A stretch of 64,000 nucleotides of DNA from an uncultured Collinsella sp. (lineage in GTDB: Bacteria > Actinomycetota > Coriobacteriia > Coriobacteriales > Coriobacteriaceae), in contig UQWG01000002.1 of NCBI GenBank assembly GCA_900544645.1, positions 1 through 64,000 of the forward strand, written 5' to 3'. The notes below the pieces were generated by a model. It was not told where the DNA came from, searched no databases, and saw only the letters and a list, made by a program, of their open reading frames with translations. Both the position numbers and the translations under genes were made by a program. Position 1 is the stretch's first letter. Every line of letters starts with the position of its first letter. Positions 47,464 to 55,755 of the stretch are shown here, in pieces.

Positions 47464-48630
47464 TTAGGCAGCCGGGCAGATCTTCTTGAAGAGCTCGATG
47501 ACGTCGTCGAGCGTCGCCTCGCGCGGGTTACCCGGGAAGCAAGCGTCGGCCATGGCGTCCTTGGCCAGGACCTCGATCTCGTCGGCCTTCATGGCCTCGC
47601 AGACGTGCGGGATATTCACGTCGGCGGAAAGCTGCTTGACGGCGGCGATAGCGGCGTCGGCAGCCTCGTCGGTGCTCATGCCCGTGGTGTCAACGCCCAT
47701 GGCAACGGCGACCTTGGCCAGGCGCTCGGCGCAAACCGGCTTGTTGAACTCCATGGCGATCGGCAGCAGCATGGCGCAGGCGACGCCGTGCGGGGTGTCG
47801 TAATGAGCGGACAGGGTGTGAGCCATTGCATGGTCGATACCCAGGCCGACATTGGAGAAGCCCATGCCGGCGACATACTGGCCAAGGGCCATGCCCTCAC
47901 GGCCGGAGCCGGGCTGGCCGGACTTGGCCTCGGCGACAGAGTCGCGCAGGTTCTCGCTGATCAGCTTAATAGCCTCAAAGTGGAACATGTCGGAGAGCTC
48001 CCAAGCGCCCTTGGTGGTATAGCCCTCGATGGCGTGGGTCAGAGCGTCCATGCCGGTGGAGGCGGTCAGGCCGGCGGGCATGGAAGCCATCATGTCGGGG
48101 TCGACGACGGCGACCTCGGGGGCGTCGTTGGTGTCGACGCACACGAACTTGCGGACCTTCTCGGGGTCGGTGATGACGTAGTTGATGGTCACCTCGGCAG
48201 CGGTACCGGCGGTCGTCGGCACAGCGATGGTGAACACGGCGTGGTTCTTAGTGGGAGCAACGCCCTCGAGGCTGCGGACATCGGCGAACTCGGGGTTGTT
48301 GATGATGATGCCAATGGCCTTAGCGGTGTCCATGGAGGAGCCGCCACCGATGGTCACGATAGCGTCAGCCTCGGCGGCCTTGAAGGCCTCGACGCCGTCC
48401 TTGACGTTCTGGATAGTGGGGTTGGGCTTGATCTCGGAGTAGAGGCTCCAAGCGATGCCGGCAGCGTCGAGCTCGTCGGTCACCTTAGCGGTAACGCCGA
48501 ACTTGACCAGATCGGGGTCGGAACAGACGAAGATCTTCTTGTAGCCGCGACGCTGGAGCTCGCCGGGGATCTCCTTGATGGCGCCGGAACCATGATAAGA
48601 AATGGTGTTGAGAACGAAACGATTAGCCAT
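47464..48630 (-). CDS. fucO: Iron-containing alcohol dehydrogenase, lactaldehyde reductase type
   Basis: 388 residues. The N-terminus MANRFVLNTISYHGSGAIKE is close to E. coli FucO, as are RRGYKKIFVCSD and DLVKFGVTAKVTDEL. Nucleotide and metal sites include GGGSSMDTAKAIGI, VPTTAGTAAEVT, DALTHAIEGY, and the Fe-binding His in GLGIDHAMAHTLSAHYDTPHG. The activity is expected to be NADH-linked reduction of lactaldehyde or a similar aldehyde to 1,2-propanediol. GGGAGG is six bases before the ATG. No fucose genes adjoin it. Confidence 0.9.
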   Translation of the reverse strand: MANRFVLNTISYHGSGAIKEIPGELQRRGYKKIFVCSDPDLVKFGVTAKVTDELDAAGIAWSLYSEIKPNPTIQNVKDGVEAFKAAEADAIVTIGGGSSMDTAKAIGIIINNPEFADVRSLEGVAPTKNHAVFTIAVPTTAGTAAEVTINYVITDPEKVRKFVCVDTNDAPEVAVVDPDMMASMPAGLTASTGMDALTHAIEGYTTKGAWELSDMFHFEAIKLISENLRDSVAEAKSGQPGSGREGMALGQYVAGMGFSNVGLGIDHAMAHTLSAHYDTPHGVACAMLLPIAMEFNKPVCAERLAKVAVAMGVDTTGMSTDEAADAAIAAVKQLSADVNIPHVCEAMKADEIEVLAKDAMADACFPGNPREATLDDVIELFKKICPAA

Positions 48631-48739
48631 TGATAGCCTCCCATCGTGTGCGGGGCACCCATTACGCCCCACGCTATGAGTCCCATCCTAACGCTTTTGA
48701 AACAAAAAACGCGTGAGAACGTCAAATTTGTTAAAGCGT

Positions 48740-48755
48740 TTCAACAGGTGATGAA
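48740..48755 (-). promoter_or_regulatory. Possible LacI-type operator upstream of fucO
   Basis: The minus strand reads TTGAAACGCTTTAAC here, an imperfect palindrome centred on CG, about 110 bases upstream of the fucO-like start. A similar AACGCTTTTGAAAC half lies at 48688-48702. Both recall LacI/CcpA-family sites, but spacing does not match the cre consensus exactly. Confidence 0.3.
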
Positions 48756-48789
48756 AAACATTGCGGCAAAGGGACAGCCCCTTTGCCGC
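48754..48789 (-). terminator. Terminator of the YoaK-family gene
   Basis: Perfect 11-bp arms (48763-48773 and 48779-48789) and a minus-strand TGTTTTT tract (48760-48754), seven bases after the stop at 48796. Confidence 0.88.
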
Positions 48790-48795
48790 ATTCGG

Positions 48796-49512
48796 TTACT
48801 TTCGACAGCCCTCTTTCCAAGCCTCGGCCGCAACCTTCCAGCGTAAGCGCAAGTCGCGCTCGCGGTCGATGAACATGATGGCAAACGCGACAAACAGCAG
48901 CAAGCTCGCCACGACGATGGCGTGCAGGCCCATGCGCTCAATACACCAGTTGCCCAACACGGCGCCAAACACAAAGGTAAAGATCACGCCAAAGTACAGC
49001 AGGCCGTTTTCCAAAAAGCCGCGCCTGTGGGTGATGATGTAATCGTCCACGTTTTGCAGCGCGTTGCGCAAGTTGCCGATGCACATGGTCGTAGCGATGC
49101 CATGACCGTGAATCTTGCGGAAGCTCTCGACCTGCATGCCGCAGGCAAACGAAGTGAGGCAGTTGGCGAGCAGGTTGTAACCGCCACCGGGGATAAAGCT
49201 CACGCCCAGCAAGATGACGGCTTCAAAGAACACCGTCACCTGGCGCCAATGAATCACACTGCCAAACCGTTCGTGTACCAGGTCGGCAAGCATAATGCCC
49301 ACGGCAAACGACACCACAGGGAAGAAGTAGCGCCCCGCAAGTGCCCAATTGCCCTCCGAGATGCTCACGCCCACCAGCAAGATGTTGCCCGTCTGCGCGT
49401 TAGCGAAAACATGGTCGCGCCCAATGTACGAATAAACGTCCATAAAGCCACCGGCGAGCGCCAAGATGATGCCCAGCTCAATAGACTCCGATATCTGTTT
49501 GGCACGCTGCAT
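48796..49512 (-). CDS. YoaK/DUF1275 family membrane protein
   Basis: 238 residues with about six membrane helices. The family signature is GGFMDVYSYIGRDHVFANAQTGNILLVG followed by the LTSFACGMQVESFRKIHGHGIATTMCIGNLRN region (given here in parts: FANAQTGNILLVG; VESFRKIHGHGIATTM). The function of this family is unknown. AGGAGG is ten bases upstream of ATG 49512; the longer upstream frame is not supported. Confidence 0.92.
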   Translation of the reverse strand: MQRAKQISESIELGIILALAGGFMDVYSYIGRDHVFANAQTGNILLVGVSISEGNWALAGRYFFPVVSFAVGIMLADLVHERFGSVIHWRQVTVFFEAVILLGVSFIPGGGYNLLANCLTSFACGMQVESFRKIHGHGIATTMCIGNLRNALQNVDDYIITHRRGFLENGLLYFGVIFTFVFGAVLGNWCIERMGLHAIVVASLLLFVAFAIMFIDRERDLRLRWKVAAEAWKEGCRK

Positions 49513-49693
49513 CGTCGTGCATCCTCCTTGTTGACGACCCTCTCGTGCGTTGGCGGAAACATAACCGCCGTTCATACTGTAACCCATTGACAACATGGCG
49601 TGCGCGCGAGACGGCCCCTTCGACACGGGGATACACAGTCTGGAAACAAACGGCACCCGCATCGACACGCCGATCCGCCAGCCCATGTACTCC

Positions 49694-49728
49694 ACCAGTC
49701 TTTTTAGCCCCGTCCCAAAAAGACTGGT
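49694..49728 (+). other. Hairpin in the leader of the YgiQ-family gene
   Basis: Perfect 12-bp arms (49694-49705, 49717-49728) with an 11-base loop, 38 bases upstream of the GTG start. It has no trailing T-run on the plus strand. Confidence 0.65.
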
Positions 49729-49765
49729 TACAATTACGTGCAGCATACAGACACCGGGAGGGATC

Positions 49766-51907
49766 GTGGCAAAAAAGCCTCAGCACGCTCAGAACAGCCA
49801 ACGCAGTCAGCAGGGCAAACAGGGCCAGCAGCAAAAGCGCGGCGGCAAGGCCCAGGGCGGCCACGCCGCTCATACCCCGGCAGCGCCCGCCCGTCCCTGG
49901 CGCCCGGGCCGCGATAAGTTCCTCCCCGTCAGCCGCGCCGATATGGATGCGCGCGGCTGGGACCAGTGCGACTTTGTCTACATCTGCGGCGATGCCTACG
50001 TGGACCATCCCAGCTTTGGCATGGCCATCATCAGCCGCGTACTCGACGCGCACGGCTACAAGGTGGGCATCATCTGCCAGCCCGACTGGACCGACCCCGC
50101 CAGCATTACCGCGCTCGGCGAGCCGCGCCTAGGCTTTCTCGTCAGTGCCGGTAACATGGACTCCATGGTCAACCACTATTCGGTGACCAAGCACCGCCGC
50201 CACACCGACGCCTATACCCCCGGTGGCGAGGAGGGGCGCCGTCCCAATCGCGCCGTCACGGTCTACGGCAACCTCATCCGCCAGACGTTTAAGGACACCC
50301 CCATCATTATCGGCGGCATCGAGGCGAGCCTGCGCCGTCTGGCCCACTACGACTACTGGCAGGACAAGCTCAAGCGCTCGGTACTGCTCGACTCGGGCGC
50401 CGACATCCTCATCTACGGCATGGGCGAGCACGCGATCGTCGAGATCGCCGACGCGCTCGACGCGGGGCTGCCCGTCGATCAGATCACCTATATCAATGGC
50501 ACCGTCTACCGCACCAGCTCGCTCGACGAGGTCTACGACTACGACCTGCTGCCCAGCTGGGACGACCTTGCCGCCGACAAGCTCAACTACGCGCGCAGCT
50601 TTAACGTCCAGCAGCAGAACATGGACCCCATCACCGGGCATCGTCTGGTAGAGCCCTACCCCAACAACGTCTATGTGGTGCAAAACCCGCCGTCGACGAC
50701 GCTCACCACCGACGAGATGGACGAGGTGGCCGAGCTCCCCTACGCACGCGATTGGCATCCCGACTACGACGCGGCGGGCGGCGTGCCGGCCTTTGCCGAG
50801 ATCAAGTTTTCCATAAGCTCCAACCGCGGCTGTTTTGGCGAGTGCTCGTTTTGCGCCCTCACCTTCCACCAGGGCCGCGTGTTGCAGATGCGCAGCCACG
50901 ACTCGATCATGCGCGAGGCCGAGCTGCTCACGCGCGATCCCGAGTTTAAGGGCTACATCAACGACGTGGGCGGACCGACGGCCAACTTTAGCCGCCCGGC
51001 CTGCGACAAGCAGCTCAAACACGGCGTGTGCAAGAACAAGCGCTGCCTATGGCCGAGCGTGTGCAAGAACATGGTGGTCGACGAGAGCGGCTACACGCAG
51101 CTGCTGCGCGACCTGCGCCAGCTGCCGGGCGTCAAGAAGGTCTTCGTCCGCAGCGGCATCCGTTTTGACTACACTATGGCCGATGCCTCGGACGAGTTTT
51201 TGCGCGAGCTGTTGGAGCACCATGTCTCGGGCCAGCTACGCGTGGCGCCCGAGCATGTGAGCGACGCGGTGCTCTCCGTGATGGGCAAGCCGAGCCGCGC
51301 CGTCTACGATGCGTTCTGTCGCAAATTTGAGCGCCTGAACCGCGAGTACGGACTCAAGCAGTACGTGGTGCCGTATCTGATCTCGAGCCACCCCGGCTCG
51401 ACGATGAAGGAAGCCGTGGACCTTGCCGAGGCCGTGCGCGACATGGGCTACATGCCCGAGCAGGTGCAGGACTTCTACCCTACGCCGTCCACCATGTCGA
51501 CCTGCATGTACTACACCGGCGTGGACCCGCGCACCATGGAGCCGATCTACGTGGCGCGCGACCCGCACGAGAAGGCCATGCAACGCGCGCTCATCCAGTA
51601 TCGCAAGCCCGAGAACTACAAGCTGGTACGTGAGGCGCTGGAGAAGGCCGGCCGCCGCGATCTGATCGGCTACACCAAGCATTGCCTGATCCGTCCCGTG
51701 CCGCCGCGACCGGGCGAGACGTCTGCTGGCGGCGGACATGGCGCCGGCAATAAGGGCGGCAAGGCCCACGGTGGCGCTGGCGGCGCCGGCAAGGGGCCTA
51801 AGGGCAGCAAGGGTCACGGCGGCATGTCGCGCGCGCAGAACACTGCCGGCCGCAACCGCGCGGCCCAGGGACGGCAGGGCGCCAACGGAGGCGGCAGGCG
51901 CAACTAA
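49766..51907 (+). CDS. YgiQ-family radical SAM protein
   Basis: 713 residues. The radical SAM cluster is SSNRGCFGECSFCALTFHQGR (CxxxCxxC, near residues 353-362). The N-terminal domain (CDFVYICGDAYVDHPSFG, GIICQPDW) and IIIGGIEASLRRLAHYDYWQD are family hallmarks of YgiQ. A Gly/Ala/Lys-rich tail of about 80 residues ends NGGGRRN. The chemistry is radical SAM based, but the substrate is unknown. GTG at 49766 follows GGAGGGATC; the ATG frame further upstream was not used. It converges with the CPBP gene, overlapping stops by three to four bases. Confidence 0.92.
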   Translation: MAKKPQHAQNSQRSQQGKQGQQQKRGGKAQGGHAAHTPAAPARPWRPGRDKFLPVSRADMDARGWDQCDFVYICGDAYVDHPSFGMAIISRVLDAHGYKVGIICQPDWTDPASITALGEPRLGFLVSAGNMDSMVNHYSVTKHRRHTDAYTPGGEEGRRPNRAVTVYGNLIRQTFKDTPIIIGGIEASLRRLAHYDYWQDKLKRSVLLDSGADILIYGMGEHAIVEIADALDAGLPVDQITYINGTVYRTSSLDEVYDYDLLPSWDDLAADKLNYARSFNVQQQNMDPITGHRLVEPYPNNVYVVQNPPSTTLTTDEMDEVAELPYARDWHPDYDAAGGVPAFAEIKFSISSNRGCFGECSFCALTFHQGRVLQMRSHDSIMREAELLTRDPEFKGYINDVGGPTANFSRPACDKQLKHGVCKNKRCLWPSVCKNMVVDESGYTQLLRDLRQLPGVKKVFVRSGIRFDYTMADASDEFLRELLEHHVSGQLRVAPEHVSDAVLSVMGKPSRAVYDAFCRKFERLNREYGLKQYVVPYLISSHPGSTMKEAVDLAEAVRDMGYMPEQVQDFYPTPSTMSTCMYYTGVDPRTMEPIYVARDPHEKAMQRALIQYRKPENYKLVREALEKAGRRDLIGYTKHCLIRPVPPRPGETSAGGGHGAGNKGGKAHGGAGGAGKGPKGSKGHGGMSRAQNTAGRNRAAQGRQGANGGGRRN

Positions 51908-52815
51908 GGCAGCGGTGCCGTCGCTATGTCCGTCTCGCATGCGTGGCGCAGTGAGCGCATCGCCTCCACGAGGATGATGCCGGCGATGGCAACCGTGACC
52001 GCCACGTCGAGCGGCGTGTTCACAAACCAGAGCATCGTCATGAGATACGACCCGGCATTAAAGGCAAAGTGCAGCAGAATCGTGTAGCGGAGCTTTCCGG
52101 TGGTCACGAGTACCCAGCCAAAGATGAGGCCGGCGGCACCCGCATAGCAGCCCTGTACCCAATTCATGTGCATAAAGCCGAAGATTGCCGCCTGCAGCAC
52201 AATCGCCGCGGCGATACCCCAGGTACTCGGGGCCGCCCAGGGCACCATGGCGCCGTCTTGCGGTCGCACGAGACGTCGGCGCTTCCAAAGTGGGCGACAC
52301 TGCGGGTTAAACGCTCGGAGCGAAAACTCAAAAATGATGCCGCGCACCAGCAGCTCCTCGCAAAACGGAGCGCCGAGCACCGTAGTCAGGACGGCGAGAT
52401 AGCTGGTGTCGCCCATGCCTGTTTCCTCGACAAGTTCACTGTAATCGGCCGCGACCTCGGGCAACAATGACAGTACGGCGTCGGTCACGTAGCCAACGAC
52501 CACCTGCAGTGCCAAGCCGATCACGATAACGCAGGCAATGCGCTTCCACGCGCTACGCACTCCCCCGCCAAGCGGATGTTCGCTTTGCCGGCGTGCCATA
52601 AACGAACGCGGCCACAGATAGCGCCACCACAGCAACGCCATCAAAAACGATGCCGTCTGAGCGGCAGCCTGGAACCATTGGATATCGAGATTGTCGATCG
52701 GATAGCCCGTCAGCACCGACACGGCATCGAGAGCAGAAAACAGAACCACGCTCAGGGCTATATCGGCAGCGACAACGCCAAAACAGGCAAGCGCCCAAAT
52801 CATCGCATTGAGCAT
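51904..52815 (-). CDS. CPBP family intramembrane metalloprotease
   Basis: 303 residues with multiple membrane helices. CPBP (Abi/Rce1) motifs are present: EELLVRGIIFEFSL (catalytic Glu pair and Arg), FGFMHMNWVQG (His) and LLHFAFNAGSYL (His/Asn). Bacterial members act as intramembrane proteases or in bacteriocin self-immunity; no bacteriocin gene is nearby. The start is fixed by AGGAGG five bases before ATG 52815. The frame continues upstream as a shadow of the antitoxin gene and is not coding there. Confidence 0.93.
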   Translation of the reverse strand: MLNAMIWALACFGVVAADIALSVVLFSALDAVSVLTGYPIDNLDIQWFQAAAQTASFLMALLWWRYLWPRSFMARRQSEHPLGGGVRSAWKRIACVIVIGLALQVVVGYVTDAVLSLLPEVAADYSELVEETGMGDTSYLAVLTTVLGAPFCEELLVRGIIFEFSLRAFNPQCRPLWKRRRLVRPQDGAMVPWAAPSTWGIAAAIVLQAAIFGFMHMNWVQGCYAGAAGLIFGWVLVTTGKLRYTILLHFAFNAGSYLMTMLWFVNTPLDVAVTVAIAGIILVEAMRSLRHACETDIATAPLP

Positions 52816-52867
52816 GCCAACCTCCTCAAAACCGTTCCCCAGTTCTACCACAACTCGGCAGAGAGCT

Positions 52868-52897
52868 GATCCCATGGGGACGGAGGAAAACGGATCA
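52868..52897. repeat. Dispersed 30-bp repeat, copy 1
   Basis: GATCCCATGGGGACGGAGGA followed by AAACGGATCA; on the minus strand it begins one base after the antitoxin stop. Copies with 1-4 changes lie at 53265-53294 and 59657-59686. Confidence 0.85.
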
Positions 52898-52898
52898 C

Positions 52899-53099
52899 TT
52901 ATTGATGAGAATCGGGCGCAGTGCCAAAGGCCCCGCTGGGAGAAATGTCGAACGGAAAGGTGCCGCAGCGATTGAAGGCGGCGATGAACATGCGGATGGC
53001 GTTGGACGGCGTGGTGCCTACGAGTTGGGTTGCCGCCGCGAAGGCCGCCTTTTCCTCGGGCAAGACCTTCGCGACAACCGGGGTCATGTGTTCTGCCAT
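52899..53099 (-). CDS. RelB/DinJ-family antitoxin (no toxin partner seen)
   Basis: 66 residues, starting MAEHMTPVVAKVLPEEKAAF. The ribbon-helix-helix layout and the DinJ-type ending PSNAIRMFIAAFNRCGTFPF identify the RelB/DinJ family. AAAGGA is six bases before the ATG. Normally a RelE/YafQ-type toxin follows within a few bases, but the downstream side contains only a repeat and then the convergently unrelated CPBP gene, so this copy looks like an orphan. A palindromic site upstream could be its autoregulatory operator. Confidence 0.85.
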   Translation of the reverse strand: MAEHMTPVVAKVLPEEKAAFAAATQLVGTTPSNAIRMFIAAFNRCGTFPFDISPSGAFGTAPDSHQ

Positions 53100-53213
53100 G
53101 GCGCTTCCTTTTTGAAACGACGGTGGTGCGGATAGATGCGGGCCACGCGGCTGGGCGACGGGCTGTGAAGGCAACCCGATTGGCCCGCATCCGGAGTTTG
53201 TTTCTGCGGCGTT

Positions 53214-53242
53214 GGTATTACTTGGTATTCCTAAGTATTACC
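53214..53242. promoter_or_regulatory. Candidate autoregulatory operator of the antitoxin
   Basis: GGTATTACTT and AAGTATTACC, nine bases apart, form an imperfect palindrome about 115 bases upstream of the antitoxin ATG. RelB-type antitoxins bind palindromes in their own promoters. Confidence 0.45.
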
Positions 53243-53264
53243 CCGCAGATAGAATACCACACCC

Positions 53265-53294
53265 GACCCCATGGGGACGGAGGAAAACGAATCA
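53265..53294. repeat. Dispersed 30-bp repeat, copy 2
   Basis: Same sequence as copy 1 with few differences (GACCCC.., ..GAATCA), 21 bases downstream of the fused ABC gene stop. Confidence 0.85.
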
Positions 53295-53314
53295 TTTTGT
53301 TGCTGAGTTAGTAT

Positions 53315-54691
53315 TTAGAGCGTGATGATGTCCGAGATATCGAGGGCCTGAGCGTCGGCGACATCGTGCGTGGCAAGCAAGAGCGTGCGGCTGTCGAGCA
53401 GGTCGAGCACAGCCTCGGCCGTCGCATCGCGCGCGGAGGCGTCCAGGCCGGTAAAGGGCTCATCCAGAATGACGGCACAGCCACCACACAGCAGGGCTCG
53501 AGCGATCTCGACGCGACGGCGCTGCCCGCCCGAAAGCTCAGCCACACGAGCATGAACATCGACCCCCGGCACCAGCAGGCGCAGCAGGGCCGCAGCGCTC
53601 GAGGCGTCCACGCGTGCATCGGCGCACACCAGCACGTTATCCAGGGCAGAAGCATCCTCGACTAGGCGCACATCCTGAAACACCATGGAACACGGCGCGC
53701 ATTCCCCCGCAGCCAGCGCAAGCAACGTCGACTTGCCCACACCCGAGGCGCCCATCACGCAGGTGCGCCCACCGGCGGGTACACAGAGCACCAGTCCGTC
53801 GAGCGCCGGCGCCCAGGGCGCGCGATCGCCCACGGCAAGCGCAAGCTCCGCTGCAGCGCCATCGCTCGCAGCCCCCGCACGCCCGCGAGCGCCGCGCCCA
53901 TGCGCCCGAACGGCCGCGCGCCACGCCGCGGGTCCCGAAGCACGCAGCAGCCACACCAGCACGCGCTCACACGCCCACGAGGCGGCAACGACCAGCACGG
54001 TCCACGCCAGCAAATCAGCCGTCTCAATCAAAAGCTTTGCCTGATAGATGCGCTCACCCACGGTGCCCACCGCCATGCCGATCAGCTCGGCTGCCACGCC
54101 GGCTTTCCAGCTCATGCCGATCACGGCGCGGGCGCACGAAAGCACAAACGGCAGGACTTCGCGCCAGGTATGAGCACAAAACAGGCGCCAGCCGCGCACG
54201 CCATGCAGACGGAACATCTGCTCCAGCGGTTTATCCGCTTGCGTCAAGCCCTCGACCAGCGAAAAATACACTCCCGGCAGCGCCATCAAAAAGACCGCCG
54301 CAATGCTTACGCGCGCCGACCCCAGCCAAATGAGCAGCAGGACCACCACGCAGGCAACCGGCGTCGCCTTAACAAACGAAAGCGCCGGAGCCACCAAGCG
54401 GGCAAACGCCCGCGAGCGCGACGAAATTCCGGCCAGCAAACCACCGCACACCGCGGCAAGCGCCAAACCGCCTAGAATCCGCGCACCCGAGCCCGCCAGA
54501 ATCGCCCACGTGCCGGCATCGCATACCAGCCGCAGCAACGCCACCACAACAGCACCCGGACCCGGCAAAATCAGCGGCTGTGCCACCAGCGCCGCCACGA
54601 AGACCCACACGGCAAGCCAAAAGGCGGCAACGGCACCTGCTGCCGCCACCGCCTTCATACGCTCTATCATTTGTCGAGCAAACGCACGCAC
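53315..54691 (-). CDS. Fused ABC permease-ATPase (NitT/TauT-like importer)
   Basis: 458 residues combining an SsuC/TauC-type permease (residues 1-250, about six helices, with LILPGPGAVVVALL and the EAA-like AELIGMAVGTVGERIYQ) and an SsuB/TauB-type ATPase (about 280-458: Walker A GASGVGKST, Q-loop MVFQDVRLV, signature LSGGQRRRVEIARALL, Walker B CAVILDEP, H-loop LATHDVADA). Such importers usually keep these as separate proteins. Between Walker A and the Q-loop only about 16 residues remain, less than the roughly 40 normally seen. It starts at GTG 54691 with GGAG before it, four bases after the substrate-binding gene. Confidence 0.9.
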   Translation of the reverse strand: MRAFARQMIERMKAVAAAGAVAAFWLAVWVFVAALVAQPLILPGPGAVVVALLRLVCDAGTWAILAGSGARILGGLALAAVCGGLLAGISSRSRAFARLVAPALSFVKATPVACVVVLLLIWLGSARVSIAAVFLMALPGVYFSLVEGLTQADKPLEQMFRLHGVRGWRLFCAHTWREVLPFVLSCARAVIGMSWKAGVAAELIGMAVGTVGERIYQAKLLIETADLLAWTVLVVAASWACERVLVWLLRASGPAAWRAAVRAHGRGARGRAGAASDGAAAELALAVGDRAPWAPALDGLVLCVPAGGRTCVMGASGVGKSTLLALAAGECAPCSMVFQDVRLVEDASALDNVLVCADARVDASSAAALLRLLVPGVDVHARVAELSGGQRRRVEIARALLCGGCAVILDEPFTGLDASARDATAEAVLDLLDSRTLLLATHDVADAQALDISDIITL

Positions 54692-54694
54692 GGG

Positions 54695-55753
54695 TTACTC
54701 CATGTAGTAGAAATCATCAGCCGGGAGCTTGCTGCCCACGGCGCTCGCGTCCGCATCGGCCAGCACCTTCAGGTACCCACCGAGCGCGGCCTTCATATCC
54801 TTCCCTGTCTGGCAGACAAGCATGCATCCGGGAATCGCCTTTTCGGCAATCGTGGCGTTATCCACGATGCCCGCATCGACCACGGCCTGAGCCCAGTCCG
54901 CCGGCGCCGCATTGACGGCCTTCACGCTCGCCTCATGGCAGCGCAAGAATTCCGCCACGGCCTCGGGATGCTCCTCGGCAAAGGCACGGCGCACCACGGT
55001 TACGCCCGTCAGCAAACGGGAGCCCGTGTCACCCGCCAGTTCATCCCACACATCGGTCAGGCTCACCGGCGCCGACAGCTTGCCTTCGCTCTTGACGATG
55101 GCAGCGGTCTTGAACGGCTCCGGCAGCACGCCCACGGCGGACGGGTCGGCAAGCAGGGCCGACAGCACTTCGGTGGGCTCGCTCTTAAACTCAAGCGCCA
55201 CCTGGTCGGTCAGGCCCGCGCGCTCCAACAGGTAGTTCATGACGTACTCCGGCGTGGTGCCCTTGCCCGTCATGTAGACGGTATGGCCCGCCAGATCGCC
55301 AAACGAAGTAACGTCCGCGTTACCCGTCACCACGTTCAGCACGCCCAGCGTGTTGATATCGATGACCTGCACCGCACCCTCGGTCTTGTTGTAGAGTACG
55401 CTCGCCACGTTGGCGGGCACCAGGGCGATATCGATATCGCCCTGAATGACCTTGGGCACAATCTCGTCGGCGGCAGTGTTGATCGCAAAGTCGAACTCAT
55501 TGTCCGTGGCACCGTCGGCCGCCTGGTCCATAAACTGCACCAGCCCAATCGACGTCGGACCCTTGAGCGAGGCGACGTGCACCTCAACCGGCTCGGCAGC
55601 GGCACCGTCAGCGGCAGACCCGGCAGCCGAGCCCGCGGCAGACCCGGCACCGGCAGCCCCGCCGCCACAGCCCGCGAGCGCAAGCGACAGGGCGCCCACG
55701 GCGAGCGCCGAGGCAAACCCCCGGCGCGACATCTCAAAATCAAACGCGCGCAT
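54695..55753 (-). CDS. ABC transporter substrate-binding lipoprotein (NMT1/TauA/SsuA-like)
   Basis: 352 residues. A signal with lipobox (LSLALAGCGGG) is followed by an Ala/Gly linker and a periplasmic-binding-protein type fold: VHVASLKGPTSIGLVQFM, DIDIALVPANVASVLYN, TGKGTTPEYVMNYLLERAG, AVGVLPEPFKTAAI. The fold matches the NMT1/TauA group, whose ligands include sulfonates, nitrate and thiamine precursors; the ligand here is unknown. Its ATG lies after the hydrogenase stop by two bases, and the permease-ATPase follows. Confidence 0.92.
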   Translation of the reverse strand: MRAFDFEMSRRGFASALAVGALSLALAGCGGGAAGAGSAAGSAAGSAADGAAAEPVEVHVASLKGPTSIGLVQFMDQAADGATDNEFDFAINTAADEIVPKVIQGDIDIALVPANVASVLYNKTEGAVQVIDINTLGVLNVVTGNADVTSFGDLAGHTVYMTGKGTTPEYVMNYLLERAGLTDQVALEFKSEPTEVLSALLADPSAVGVLPEPFKTAAIVKSEGKLSAPVSLTDVWDELAGDTGSRLLTGVTVVRRAFAEEHPEAVAEFLRCHEASVKAVNAAPADWAQAVVDAGIVDNATIAEKAIPGCMLVCQTGKDMKAALGGYLKVLADADASAVGSKLPADDFYYME

Positions 55754-55755
55754 CG

